Shown here: in pieces, positions 54,594-63,712 of the stretch
Layout of the letters: every line of letters starts with the position of its first letter
Numbering within the stretch: the stretch's first letter is position 1
From: Jidongwangia harbinensis
Lineage (GTDB): Bacteria > Actinomycetota > Actinomycetes > Mycobacteriales > Micromonosporaceae
DNA length: 64,000 nt
Direction of reading: 5' to 3'
Assembly: GCF_020216025.1 (NCBI RefSeq)
Contig: NZ_JAIWNC010000008.1
Coordinates: 248,001-312,000 of the forward strand
The notes under the pieces: model-generated
Database searches by the model: none
What the model saw: only the letters and a program-made list of their open reading frames with translations
What the model was told of the DNA's origin: nothing
Position numbers and translations under genes: made by a program

Positions 54594-55694
54594 TTGCGCC
54601 CAGTACGTGGGAAGCGGATCGTGGCGATTCTCGCGGCCGGTGGGTTGACGCTCGCCGCCGCAGCCTGTGGTGACGCTCCCGATGAGACCCCGAGCGCCGG
54701 CAGCAGCAGCGCCGCCTCCGGCGCCGCCTACAAGGCCTGCATGGTGACGGACACCGGCGGCATCGACGACCGGTCGTTCAACGCCTCCGCCTGGGCCGGC
54801 ATGGAAGGCGCCAAGGCCCAGCAGAGCAACGTCGAGCCGGAGTACACGGCGTCCTCGGACGAGGCCGCCTACGAGCCCAACCTCCGCGGCTACGTGACCA
54901 AGAAGTGCAACTTCATCCTCGCGGTCGGCGGCCTGATGGGCCCGGCCACCACGAAGATCGCGAAGGAGAGCCCGAACCAGCAGTTCGGCATCGTGGACAG
55001 CGCGGTCGAGGGCGCGCCGAACGTGTACCCGATGCAGTTCGCCACCCAGGAGGCCGCGTTCCTCGCCGGCTACCTGGCCGCGGGCTTCTCCAAGACGCAG
55101 AAGGTGGCGACGTACGGCGGCCTGAAGATCCCGCCGGTCACCGTGTTCATGGACGGCTTCTACGACGGCGTGCAGCACTACAACAAGACGAAGAGCAAGA
55201 CCGTCGCGGTGCTCGGCTGGGACAAGGCCAAGCAGAACGGCACGTTCGCCGAGACGTTCACCGACCAGAACAAGGGCAAGGCGATCACCAACACGTTCGC
55301 CGCGCAGGGCGCCGACGTGATCATGCCGGTCGCCGGCGGCACCGGCCTGGGCACCGCGGACGTCGCCCGCGCCTCCGGTGGCAAGACCTCGGTCATCTGG
55401 GTCGACCAGGACGGCTGCCAGAGCGCCCAGCAGTACTGCGACGTCTTCCTGACCACCGTGGTCAAGAACATCAAGGACGCGGTGCAGCAGGCCGTGGTCA
55501 CCGGCGCCGCCAACCAGCCGCTCAACGCCACCCCGGGTTACCTGGGCACGCTGGAGAACAACGGCGTCTCGCTGGCGCCGTACAACTCCTTCGAGTCGAA
55601 GGTCGACGCCGCGCTCAAGGGCGAGGTCGACAAGCTCAAGGCGGACATCGTCGCGGGCACCGTGAAGGTCGAATCGGCCAACGCGCCGAAGTGA
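54594..55694 (+). CDS. BMP-family nucleoside-binding lipoprotein
   Basis: 366 residues. Signal peptide with lipobox LAAAAC (lipidated Cys about residue 25). The body is a BMP/PnrA-type binding protein (TDTGGIDDRSFNASAWAGMEGA; PVAGGTGLGTADVA; VDQDGCQSAQQYC). In characterised systems this family binds nucleosides. TTG 54594 is chosen because aaggagg lies 5 bases before it. It is followed by the ATPase and two permeases, forming a complete importer; cytidine and thymidine salvage genes follow. Confidence 0.93.
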   Translation: MRPVRGKRIVAILAAGGLTLAAAACGDAPDETPSAGSSSAASGAAYKACMVTDTGGIDDRSFNASAWAGMEGAKAQQSNVEPEYTASSDEAAYEPNLRGYVTKKCNFILAVGGLMGPATTKIAKESPNQQFGIVDSAVEGAPNVYPMQFATQEAAFLAGYLAAGFSKTQKVATYGGLKIPPVTVFMDGFYDGVQHYNKTKSKTVAVLGWDKAKQNGTFAETFTDQNKGKAITNTFAAQGADVIMPVAGGTGLGTADVARASGGKTSVIWVDQDGCQSAQQYCDVFLTTVVKNIKDAVQQAVVTGAANQPLNATPGYLGTLENNGVSLAPYNSFESKVDAALKGEVDKLKADIVAGTVKVESANAPK

Positions 55695-55824
55695 CGGTGC
55701 GCTGAGGCAGGTTTTTCCGGCCGTCGCACGGCCGTGGGATCTTTCCCGCGGCCGGGCGGCGGCCGTGTGCCACGTCCTTTGTTAAGTTCCTCGCGTTGAG
55801 CGTCCCCGTCGGCAGGAGATTCCG

Positions 55825-57384
55825 CTGAGACTCGAACTGCGCGGCATCACCAAGCGCTTCGGCGACCTGGTGGCCAACGACCACATCGACCTGACCGTCG
55901 AGCCCGGCGAGGTGCACGCGCTGCTCGGCGAGAACGGCGCCGGCAAGTCGACGCTGATGAACCAGTTGTACGGCCTGCTGCAGCCGGACTCCGGGGAGAT
56001 CGTCGTCGACGGCACGCCCCGGACGTTCCGCAGCCCGCGGGACGCCATCGCGGCCGGCATCGGCATGGTGCACCAGCACTTCATGCTGGTGCCCGTGTTC
56101 ACCGTCGCGGAGAACATCGCGCTCGGCGCCGAGGAGACCCGCGGCGGCCCGCTCGGCTGGCTGGACCGGCGCCGCAGCCGCCGCGACGTCCTGGAGACCT
56201 CCCAGCGGTACGGCCTGCCGGTCGACCCGGACGCGCTGGTGGAGAACCTGCCGGTCGGCGCGCAGCAGCGGGTGGAGATCGTCAAGGCACTCACCCGCGA
56301 CGTCGACCTGCTGATCCTGGACGAGCCCACCGCCGTGCTCACCCCGCAGGAGACCGAGGACCTGCTCGCGGTCATGCGCGGGCTGGCCGAGTCGGGCAAG
56401 TCCGTCGTCTTCATCACCCACAAGCTCAAAGAGGTCCGGGCCATCGCGGACCGGATCACCGTGATCCGCCGCGGCCGGACGGTCGGGACCGCGACGCCGG
56501 ACACCGCGGAGGACGAACTCGCCGCGTTGATGGTCGGGCGCGCGGTCAGCCTCGAGGTGCAGAAGACCCCGGCCGAGCCGGGCCGGCCGGTGCTGAAGCT
56601 CTCCGGGCTGATCGTCGAGGACGACCGCGGCGTCCGCGCGGTGGACGGCGTCGACCTCGTGGTGCACGCCGGCGAGGTGCTCGGCGTCGCGGGCGTGCAG
56701 GGCAACGGCCAGACCGAACTGGTGGAGGCGGTGCTGGGCCTGCGGCCGCCCCGGGCCGGCACCATCCAGGTCGACAACGAGGACCTGGTCGGCATGAGCA
56801 CCAAGCGGATCCTCCGCTCCGGAGTCGGGTACGTGCCCGAGGACCGCAGCACCGACGGCGTGGTCAAGGAGTTCACCGTCGCCGAGAACCTGGTGCTCGA
56901 CATGTACGACCGGGCGCCGTACGGCAACGCGTTCCGTCTCGACGCGCGGGCCATCGCCACCTCGGCGGCGGAGCGGATCAAGCAGTTCGACGTCCGTACC
57001 CCCTCCGCGGACGCCGCGGTCGGCACGCTCTCCGGCGGCAACCAGCAGAAGGTCGTGGTGGCCCGGGAGATGTCCCGGCCGCTGCGGCTGTTCATCGCCG
57101 CCCAGCCCACCCGCGGCGTGGACGTCGGCTCGGTGGAGTTCATCCACAGCCGGATCGTGCACGAGCGCGACGTCGGGACCGCCGTGCTGGTGGTGTCGAG
57201 CGAGCTGGACGAGATCATCGGGCTGGCCGACCGGATCGCGGTCATGTACCGCGGGCGGATCCTGGCGATCGTCTCGCCGGACACCCCGCGCGAAGAGATC
57301 GGCCTGCTGATGGCCGGGATCACCGACGGTTCCGCCGCCCCGGAGCCCGGGACGCCCGGGGCCGCAGAGAAGGGCACCACGTGA
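55825..57384 (+). CDS. ABC transporter ATP-binding protein, nucleoside importer
   Basis: 519 residues with two nucleotide-binding halves: Walker A GENGAGKST, signature LPVGAQQR (degenerate) and LSGGNQQK, Walker B LLILDEPTAVL, as in RbsA/NupA-type ATPases. The conserved N-terminus RLELRGITKRFGDLVANDHIDL runs upstream of the first ATG/GTG (55870). Only CTG 55825 fits: AGGAG at 55814-55818 is 6 bases before it. Its stop overlaps the next start, so the operon is tightly coupled. Confidence 0.93.
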   Translation: MRLELRGITKRFGDLVANDHIDLTVEPGEVHALLGENGAGKSTLMNQLYGLLQPDSGEIVVDGTPRTFRSPRDAIAAGIGMVHQHFMLVPVFTVAENIALGAEETRGGPLGWLDRRRSRRDVLETSQRYGLPVDPDALVENLPVGAQQRVEIVKALTRDVDLLILDEPTAVLTPQETEDLLAVMRGLAESGKSVVFITHKLKEVRAIADRITVIRRGRTVGTATPDTAEDELAALMVGRAVSLEVQKTPAEPGRPVLKLSGLIVEDDRGVRAVDGVDLVVHAGEVLGVAGVQGNGQTELVEAVLGLRPPRAGTIQVDNEDLVGMSTKRILRSGVGYVPEDRSTDGVVKEFTVAENLVLDMYDRAPYGNAFRLDARAIATSAAERIKQFDVRTPSADAAVGTLSGGNQQKVVVAREMSRPLRLFIAAQPTRGVDVGSVEFIHSRIVHERDVGTAVLVVSSELDEIIGLADRIAVMYRGRILAIVSPDTPREEIGLLMAGITDGSAAPEPGTPGAAEKGTT

Positions 57385-58646
57385 CCACCGACGACGCCGT
57401 CGCCACCGAGCAGGCGCCACCACCGGCACCGAAGAAGGACGAGCCCGGCGACTCGTTCCTCAGCCACTTCGTGCACAACCTGTGGGCGGCGAACACGTTC
57501 ACCGTCACGGTGCTGTCCATCCTGCTGGCGCTGCTGATCGGCGCCGTCCTCATCGTGGTGTCCGACTCCGCGGTGCTGGACACGTTCGGCTACTTCACCG
57601 CGCGCCCGTCCGACGCGCTGACCGCCAGCTGGAACGCGGTCAGCACGGCGTACGCGGACCTGTTCAAGGGCGCCGTCTTCGACCCGGAGACGGTGCGCAC
57701 CGGCACCTGGCGGGAGGCGCTCGCCCCGATCTCCGAGACGCTCACGTACGCCGCGCCGCTGGTCTTCACCGGTCTGTCGGTCGCGGTGGCGTTCCGCGGC
57801 GGCCTGTTCAACATCGGCGGCCAGGGCCAGGCGGTCATCGGCACCATCGCGGCCGCGGTGGCCGGCTTCTCGTTCGGCCTGCCGATCGTGCTGAACCTGC
57901 TGGTGGCGCTGATCGTCGGGCTGGCCGGCGGCGCGCTGTGGGGCTTCATCCCGGGCATCCTCAAGGCGCGCACCGGTGCCCACGAGGTGATCACCACGAT
58001 CATGCTGAACTACACCGCCGGACTGTTCCTGACCTGGCTGATCCTGCAGAAGGGCGTGCAGGATCCGGGACGCACGGACGCGATCAGCAAGGCGGTGGCC
58101 GAGTCGGCGCAGCTGCCCTCGCTCGGCGGCGCGCTGCGGGTCAACCTCGGCATCGTGCTCGCCGTGCTGGTCACCGCGGCCGTCGCCTGGATGCTGAACC
58201 GGTCCGCGTTCGGCTTCGAGCTGCGGGCGGTGGGTGCCAACCCGGCCGCCGCCAGGACCGCGGGGATCAGCGTCGGTAGGACGTACACCCTGCTGATGGT
58301 CGTGGCCGGCGGCCTCGCCGGCCTGGGCGGGGCGACCCAGGTGCTGGGCACCGCCTACTCCCTGACCCCGGCCGTGGCCGGCAACATCGGCTTCGACGGC
58401 CTGCTCGTCGCGCTGCTCGGCCGCAACCGGCCGTGGGGCACGCTGCTCGCCGCGGTGCTGTTCGGCGCGCTGCGCGCCGGCGGCAACCGGATGCAGTCGT
58501 TCAGCGGGATCTCGCTGGAACTGGTCACCGTGCTGCAGGCGCTGATCGTCATCTTCATCGCCGCACCCGCCCTGGTGAAAACGATCTTCCACCTGCGCGC
58601 CGCCCGCTCCGCACGGCTCGGCGCCTCGATGGCGAAGGGCTGGTGA
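57381..58646 (+). CDS. ABC transporter permease, nucleoside importer subunit 1
   Basis: 421 residues. About nine membrane segments and the BPD_transp_2 domain (GGLFNIGGQGQAVIG, ARTGAHEVITTIMLN). GTG 57381 overlaps the ATPase stop. Pairs with the following permease to form the channel. Confidence 0.93.
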   Translation: MTTDDAVATEQAPPPAPKKDEPGDSFLSHFVHNLWAANTFTVTVLSILLALLIGAVLIVVSDSAVLDTFGYFTARPSDALTASWNAVSTAYADLFKGAVFDPETVRTGTWREALAPISETLTYAAPLVFTGLSVAVAFRGGLFNIGGQGQAVIGTIAAAVAGFSFGLPIVLNLLVALIVGLAGGALWGFIPGILKARTGAHEVITTIMLNYTAGLFLTWLILQKGVQDPGRTDAISKAVAESAQLPSLGGALRVNLGIVLAVLVTAAVAWMLNRSAFGFELRAVGANPAAARTAGISVGRTYTLLMVVAGGLAGLGGATQVLGTAYSLTPAVAGNIGFDGLLVALLGRNRPWGTLLAAVLFGALRAGGNRMQSFSGISLELVTVLQALIVIFIAAPALVKTIFHLRAARSARLGASMAKGW

Positions 58647-59920
58647 GCCACATTTCCACGGCAACGGAACAGGATCTGGCGGAAGCCACCGCCCCGAAGC
58701 GGTTCTGGAACCGGCAGCGCCGCCTCGGCACCGCGCTGGTCGCGATCGGAGTGCTGGCCGCGGCCCTGTTCGGTGCGCTGGCGCCGTCCGAGACCGCCCG
58801 CTTCACGCTCAGCGAGGACGCCGAGGGCGCCGCGCTCAGCATCAACGGCCAGCTCGGCGCCGTCCTCTTCGGCATCGTCGCGATCGGCGCCGGCGTGGCA
58901 CTGCTCGTCGGCGTGGCCAAGCGGTGGCAGACCACGCTGCTCGGCCTCGGCATCGTCGGGTTCGTGCTGTCCTTCCTGTGCTGGCAGGTGGCGGGCAAGT
59001 TCATGCCGCTGGTGGACACCGCCAGCGGCTCGCTGGAACTCGCCCTGCCGCTGATCCTCGGCGCGCTGGCCGGCGTGCTCGGCGAACGCTCCGGCGTGGT
59101 CAACGTGGCCATCGAGGGCCAGTTCCTGATGGGCGCGTTCGCCGCCGCGCTGGTCGGCACGATGGCCACCAGCGTCTGGTTCGGCCTGCTCAGCGCGGCC
59201 GTGGGCGGCGCGCTGATCGCCGCCATGCTGGCCGTGCTGGCCATCCGGTTCCTGGTCGACCAGGTGGTGGTCGGCATCGTGCTGAACCTGTTCGCGGTCG
59301 GCGTCACCGGCTTCCTCTACGAGCGGCTGATGCAGCCGGACGCGCAGTCGTACAACACGCCGCCGCAGATGGAGACGTGGCGGATTCCGGTGCTGGCCGA
59401 CATCCCGGTGATCGGCCCGGTGCTGTTCGAGACGAACTTCCTGGTCTGGCTGGCCCTGATCCTGGTCGTCGCGATCCACTTCGGGCTCTCCCGGACCCGG
59501 TGGGGCCTGCGTACCCGGGCGGTCGGCGAACACCCCACCGCGGCCGACACGGTGGGCATCCGGGTACGCGGCCTGCGCTACGCCAACGTGCTGGTCGGCG
59601 GTCTCGTCGCGGGCGCCGGCGGTGCGTACTTCACGCTGGTCGCCACCGGCAGCTTCACCAAGAACATGACGTCCGGCGCCGGCTTCATCGCCCTGGCCGC
59701 GCTCATCTTCGGCCGGTGGACGCCGGTCGGGGCGCTGGGGGCGGCGCTGTTCTTCGGGTTCGCGCAGAAGCTGGCCACCTACCTGAGCGCGGTGGGCAGC
59801 CCGGTGCCCAGCCAGTTCCTCAACATGCTGCCCTACCTCGCGACGATCGTCGCGGTGGCCGGGCTGGTCGGCCGGGTACGGGCGCCGGCCGCGGACGGTC
59901 AGCCGTATCTCAAGTCCTGA
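58643..59920 (+). CDS. ABC transporter permease, nucleoside importer subunit 2
   Basis: 425 residues, BPD_transp_2 family (GERSGVVNVAIEGQFLMGAF, VGEHPTAADTVGIRV). About ten membrane segments; the first (about 26-46) lies in an N-terminal extension. GTG 58643 overlaps the previous stop. Confidence 0.93.
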   Translation: MSHISTATEQDLAEATAPKRFWNRQRRLGTALVAIGVLAAALFGALAPSETARFTLSEDAEGAALSINGQLGAVLFGIVAIGAGVALLVGVAKRWQTTLLGLGIVGFVLSFLCWQVAGKFMPLVDTASGSLELALPLILGALAGVLGERSGVVNVAIEGQFLMGAFAAALVGTMATSVWFGLLSAAVGGALIAAMLAVLAIRFLVDQVVVGIVLNLFAVGVTGFLYERLMQPDAQSYNTPPQMETWRIPVLADIPVIGPVLFETNFLVWLALILVVAIHFGLSRTRWGLRTRAVGEHPTAADTVGIRVRGLRYANVLVGGLVAGAGGAYFTLVATGSFTKNMTSGAGFIALAALIFGRWTPVGALGAALFFGFAQKLATYLSAVGSPVPSQFLNMLPYLATIVAVAGLVGRVRAPAADGQPYLKS

Positions 59921-59922
59921 CA

Positions 59923-59961
59923 CCGGGGCGCCGCGCTCTCTCTTGAGGCGTGGCGCTCCGG
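59923..59961 (+). terminator. Terminator after the nucleoside importer operon
   Basis: ccggggcgccgcgc (59923-59936) pairs with gcgtggcgctccgg (59948-59961) over 14 bases with two G-T wobbles; 11-base loop. It separates the importer from the salvage genes. Confidence 0.65.
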
Positions 59962-60057
59962 GTTGGGTGGGTGCTGCTGCTTCCCCGGGGGTCCGGCCGT
60001 ATCGACGCCGGTGCGGGGAGTGCCGTGTCGGCCGGGTGGGTGGGGCAGAATCGTGGG

Positions 60058-60771
60058 ATGGAGATCGACTGGGAGGCGTTGCGGGAGGCGGCCATCGGGG
60101 CCATGCGACTTGCGTATGCGCCCTACTCGGACTTTCCGGTGGGCGTGGCCGGGCTGGTCGACGACGGCCGGGTGGTGGTCGGCTGCAACGTGGAGAACGC
60201 GTCGTACGGCGTGGGCCTGTGCGCGGAGTGTGGCCTGGTGAGTTCGCTGCACGCCACCGGGGGCGGGCGGCTGGTGGCGATCTCCTGTGTCGATGCGACC
60301 GGCGCGCCGCTGATGCCGTGCGGGCGGTGCCGGCAGCTGCTGTACGAGCACGGCGGCGCCGACTGCCTGGTGGAGGCGGATCCGCGGCCGCTGCGGATGG
60401 CGGAACTGCTGCCGCACGCGTTCGGGCCGGACGACCTGGACAAGGTGAACGGGCCGGCCGCGGTGCCCGAGGTGCCGACCCGGCTGGCGAAGTGGCGGGG
60501 CCGCGGCACCGTCTTCGTGCACCCGGACCTGTCCGGCGGCGAGCAGATCTGGACCGGCTACTGGGAGCGGTCCGGTGGCAGTTCCGACGCGGCGGACGCG
60601 GAGAAGGGCGTGCTCGAGGAGGGCCCCAACTTCCCGACCGCGGCCGCGGCGGTGCGGTGGGCCAAGGTGCGTACCCCGCGGATCGTGGTGGTGGACGCGG
60701 CCGGCGCGTTGTCCTGGGCCGGCGAGGGTGAACCGCCCGAAGGTATCGGCAACCGGTGGGACGGCGCCTAA
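60058..60771 (+). CDS. cdd: Cytidine deaminase with C-terminal extension
   Basis: 237 residues, about 100 longer than usual tetrameric CDA. The first ~130 contain NVENASYGVGLCAE and MPCGRCRQLL, giving the catalytic Glu and three zinc cysteines. The last ~100 residues (LAKWRGRGTVFVHPDLSGGEQ, EEGPNFPTAAAAVRWAKVRTPRIVVVD) look like a separate small alpha/beta domain of unknown function. It begins a cdd-deoA-DUF4272 run right after the importer. Confidence 0.92.
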   Translation: MEIDWEALREAAIGAMRLAYAPYSDFPVGVAGLVDDGRVVVGCNVENASYGVGLCAECGLVSSLHATGGGRLVAISCVDATGAPLMPCGRCRQLLYEHGGADCLVEADPRPLRMAELLPHAFGPDDLDKVNGPAAVPEVPTRLAKWRGRGTVFVHPDLSGGEQIWTGYWERSGGSSDAADAEKGVLEEGPNFPTAAAAVRWAKVRTPRIVVVDAAGALSWAGEGEPPEGIGNRWDGA

Positions 60772-60854
60772 CCTGAGCGGGTGCTGGGACGGCCACGGCC
60801 GGGACGGCGACGCGGCAGGATGAGGACGAACGCGGCGGGGACGAAGAGGTGGTC

Positions 60855-62135
60855 ATGAGCGAGTTCGCGGCGGTGGACGTCATCCGGGCCAAGCGGGACG
60901 GGCACGCGCTGTCCGAGGCGCAGATCGACTGGGTGGTGGACGCGTACACCCGGGGTGTGGTCGCCGACGAGCAGATGTCGGCGCTCGCCATGGCGATTCT
61001 GCTGCGCGGGATGACGTCCGCGGAGATCGCCCGGTGGACCGCGGCGATGATCGCCAGTGGGGAACGCCTGGACCTGTCCGCGGTGTCCCGGCCGACCGCG
61101 GACAAGCACTCCACCGGCGGCGTCGGCGACAAGATCACGCTGCCGCTCACGCCGCTGGTGGCGGCGTGCGGCGCGGCCGTGCCCCAGCTGTCCGGGCGCG
61201 GGCTGGGGCACACCGGCGGCACGCTGGACAAGCTGGAGTCGGTTCCGGGGTGGCGGGCGACGCTGAGCAACGACGAGTTCGTCCGCCAGCTGCAGCAGGT
61301 GGGCGCGGTGATCTGCGCGGCCGGCGAGGGACTCGCCCCGGCCGACCGCAAGTTGTACGCCCTGCGCGACGTCACCGGGACCGTCGAGGCGATCCCGCTG
61401 ATCGCCAGCTCGATCATGAGCAAGAAGATCGCCGAGGGCACCGGCGCGCTGGTGCTGGACGTCAAGGTGGGCACCGGGGCGTTCATGAAGGACCTGGACC
61501 AGGCCCGCGAACTCGCCCGGACGATGGTGGAGCTGGGCCGGGACAGCGGGGTGACCACGGTGGCGTTGCTGACCGACATGTCCACGCCGCTCGGTCTCGC
61601 GGTGGGCAACGCGGTCGAGGTGGCCGAGTCGGTCGAGGTGCTGGCCGGCGGCGGGCCGCGGGACGTGGTGGAACTGACCCTGGCGCTGGCCCGGGAGATG
61701 CTCGACGCGGCCGGCCTGCGTGACGCCGACCCGGCCAAGGTGCTGGAGTCCGGCGCGGCGATGGACACCTGGCGGGCGATGATCTCGGCGCAGGGCGGCG
61801 ATCCGGACGCGCCGCTGCCGGTGGCGCGGGAGACCGAGGTGCTGCGGGCCGAGCGGGACGGGGTGGTCGCCGCAATCGACGCGTACGGGATCGGGGTCGC
61901 CGCCTGGCGGCTGGGCGCCGGCCGGGCCCGCAAGGAGGATCCGGTCAGCTTCGGCGCCGGGGTGGTGCTCAAGGTGCGGCCGGGTGACCCGGTCCGGGCC
62001 GGTGATCCGCTGCTGGAGCTGCGTACCGACGAACCGGGCCGGATCGCGGCGGCGCGGGCCGTCGCCGCACCCGCCGTCGTGGTCGCGGAGACCGCGCAAG
62101 CCCCGGCACCGCTGCTGATCGACCGCATCGCCTGA
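60855..62135 (+). CDS. deoA: Thymidine/pyrimidine-nucleoside phosphorylase
   Basis: 426 residues, class II nucleoside phosphorylase. The phosphate/substrate motif KHSTGGVGDK (about 84-93), SGRGLGHTGGTLDKLES and the C-terminal PYNP beta domain are clear. It releases base and (deoxy)ribose 1-phosphate. ATG 60855 has agagg 5 bases upstream and is favoured over GTG 60849. Works with Cdd and the importer in pyrimidine salvage. Confidence 0.95.
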   Translation: MSEFAAVDVIRAKRDGHALSEAQIDWVVDAYTRGVVADEQMSALAMAILLRGMTSAEIARWTAAMIASGERLDLSAVSRPTADKHSTGGVGDKITLPLTPLVAACGAAVPQLSGRGLGHTGGTLDKLESVPGWRATLSNDEFVRQLQQVGAVICAAGEGLAPADRKLYALRDVTGTVEAIPLIASSIMSKKIAEGTGALVLDVKVGTGAFMKDLDQARELARTMVELGRDSGVTTVALLTDMSTPLGLAVGNAVEVAESVEVLAGGGPRDVVELTLALAREMLDAAGLRDADPAKVLESGAAMDTWRAMISAQGGDPDAPLPVARETEVLRAERDGVVAAIDAYGIGVAAWRLGAGRARKEDPVSFGAGVVLKVRPGDPVRAGDPLLELRTDEPGRIAAARAVAAPAVVVAETAQAPAPLLIDRIA

Positions 62136-62141
62136 TCGGCG

Positions 62142-62822
62142 ATGACCAAAGCCGCGCCCGACCCCCGCGCCGTCCGGGAAGCCAGCCTGGACGAGCTGGA
62201 ACGGCTGGGTCTGCCGCTGCCGCCGGCCGGGTTCCCGCTGGTCTGGGAGCCCGGTGACGGGGTCGACCTGCGGCCCACCCGGGAGATCGAGGCCCGGGTG
62301 GCGGTGCTGCACGTGGTGGTGGCCCGCTGCTTCGGCATGCCCACCGACCTCGCCATGGGCTGGCTGCTCAACTCGCACCTGGTGGAGGCCGTGACGCCGC
62401 CGGAGTGGCAGTTCGTGGTCGGCGGGAAGGGCGATCACCGCTCGTTCGTGCTGCACTACGACGCCGTCTTCGCGCTGGCCTGGCTGCTCGGGCTGAGCCG
62501 GCACCTGGACCCGGTCGCGGTGCCCGAGGACCGGCTGATGCAGCAGATGCCGGACCTGCCGGGCGGCGAGTCGTTCGAGAGCTGGCGGTCCCGGTCGCTG
62601 GTGGCGCCCCGGGACGCGGTCGAGGCGGCGGTGCTGCTCGACCTTTACTACTGCCTGGACTGGGCATTCCAGGAGGTGGAGAGTGCGGGCCGGCCGGTGC
62701 CCGGTGAGATCAACGCGAACGCCGTCGGGCAGCGGCGCTGGGCGCTGGAGTGGGCGGTGGTGTTCTCCGGGCCGTACCACGACCGGGCGCCGGGCTGGGA
62801 AGAGGTCGACCTGTCCGTCTGA
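62142..62822 (+). CDS. DUF4272 domain protein
   Basis: 226 residues. The pattern PTREIEARVAVLHVVVARCFG ... RSFVLHYDAVFALAWLLGL ... ALEWAVVF fits the DUF4272 family, which has no known function. It starts 6 bases after deoA and likely shares its mRNA. Its stop is embedded in a 20-base repeat identical to the one at 14154. Confidence 0.8.
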   Translation: MTKAAPDPRAVREASLDELERLGLPLPPAGFPLVWEPGDGVDLRPTREIEARVAVLHVVVARCFGMPTDLAMGWLLNSHLVEAVTPPEWQFVVGGKGDHRSFVLHYDAVFALAWLLGLSRHLDPVAVPEDRLMQQMPDLPGGESFESWRSRSLVAPRDAVEAAVLLDLYYCLDWAFQEVESAGRPVPGEINANAVGQRRWALEWAVVFSGPYHDRAPGWEEVDLSV

Positions 62823-62839
62823 GCCCACCCGCGGCGGAA
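62820..62839 (+). repeat. 20-base repeat spanning the stop codon (copy 2)
   Basis: tgagcccacccgcggcggaa, identical to 14154-14173, starting with the DUF4272 stop codon and followed by acccatgcaag and a small palindrome cctga-gg-tcagg (62858-62869). Here too it lies between convergent genes. Confidence 0.8.
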
Positions 62840-62864
62840 ACCCATGCAAGTTCCTTACCTGAGG

Positions 62865-63686
62865 TCAGGCCGGGCGGTACACGGTGAGGTCGACGGCCGC
62901 GGTGACCGGCACGTCGTGCTCCGGAAGATCGCCGGCCCGGACGTGCCGGGCGCTCGGCGTCATGCCGACCAGCGTGCGCAGGTCGGCGCCGGCCAGGTGC
63001 AGGGTACGGCGGTGGGTGGTCGTCCCGGCGGCGGTGAAGTGGCCGCCGAGGTGGTCGGCGAGCCGTTCCGCCTTGTCCGGGTCCACCCGGATCAGGCCCA
63101 GCGTGCCGACCAGCTCGTGCAGGTGGTCCGCGGCCGGCGTGACGACCAGCAGCGCGCCGCCGGGGCGCAGCACCCGCCGGAACTCGGCGGCGTTCCGCGG
63201 CGCGAACACGTCCAGGACCAGCGCGGCGGACGCGTCCGCGAGCGGCAGCCGGCGCCACAGGTCGCAACGCACCGCGCCGGCCCGCTGGTGCGCCCGGGCG
63301 GCCCGCCGCAGGGCCGGCTTGGAGACGTCCAGGCCCACCCCGACGGCGCCGGGCAGGGCCTGCAGGACGTGCCCGAGGTACCAGCCGGTGCCGGTGCCGG
63401 CGTCCAGCACCGGTCCGTCGCCGGCCGGCCGGTGTGCCGCGGCGGCCTCGGCGAGCGCGGCGGCGATGAAGTCGTAGTGGCCGGCGGCCAGGAACTCCGC
63501 CCGGTCGGCGACCATCGGGACGGAGTCGCCCTGGTGCGGCACCCGGCCGGCGGTCAGGTCCACGTACCCCTGCCGGGCGATGTCGAAGGTGTGCCCGCGC
63601 GGGCAGCGCAGTGACCCCGCCCCGGCCCGCGCCACCGCGCCCTCGCACACCGGGCAGCGCAGGTACGGCAGTGCTCCGTCGATCAT
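62865..63686 (-). CDS. RlmA-like 23S rRNA guanine methyltransferase
   Basis: 273 residues. An N-terminal zinc site CPVC...CPRGHTFD and the motif ARQGYVDLT are typical of RlmA(I)/RlmA(II) (formerly RrmA/TlrB). The SAM motif is [12 protein letters not shown]. RlmA(II) methylates G748 and can give tylosin resistance; which position is modified here cannot be told. ATG 63686. Convergent to the DUF4272 gene and divergent from add. Confidence 0.88.
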   Translation of the reverse strand: MIDGALPYLRCPVCEGAVARAGAGSLRCPRGHTFDIARQGYVDLTAGRVPHQGDSVPMVADRAEFLAAGHYDFIAAALAEAAAAHRPAGDGPVLDAGTGTGWYLGHVLQALPGAVGVGLDVSKPALRRAARAHQRAGAVRCDLWRRLPLADASAALVLDVFAPRNAAEFRRVLRPGGALLVVTPAADHLHELVGTLGLIRVDPDKAERLADHLGGHFTAAGTTTHRRTLHLAGADLRTLVGMTPSARHVRAGDLPEHDVPVTAAVDLTVYRPA

Positions 63687-63712
63687 TGCCGGGATACCTC
63701 TATCGTCGTCTG

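Noticed and set aside
58355..62371. A 1338-codon open frame on the minus strand
   Set aside because: It lies opposite the two permeases, cdd and deoA, all with clear domains; its product is low-complexity shadow sequence of a high-GC genome.
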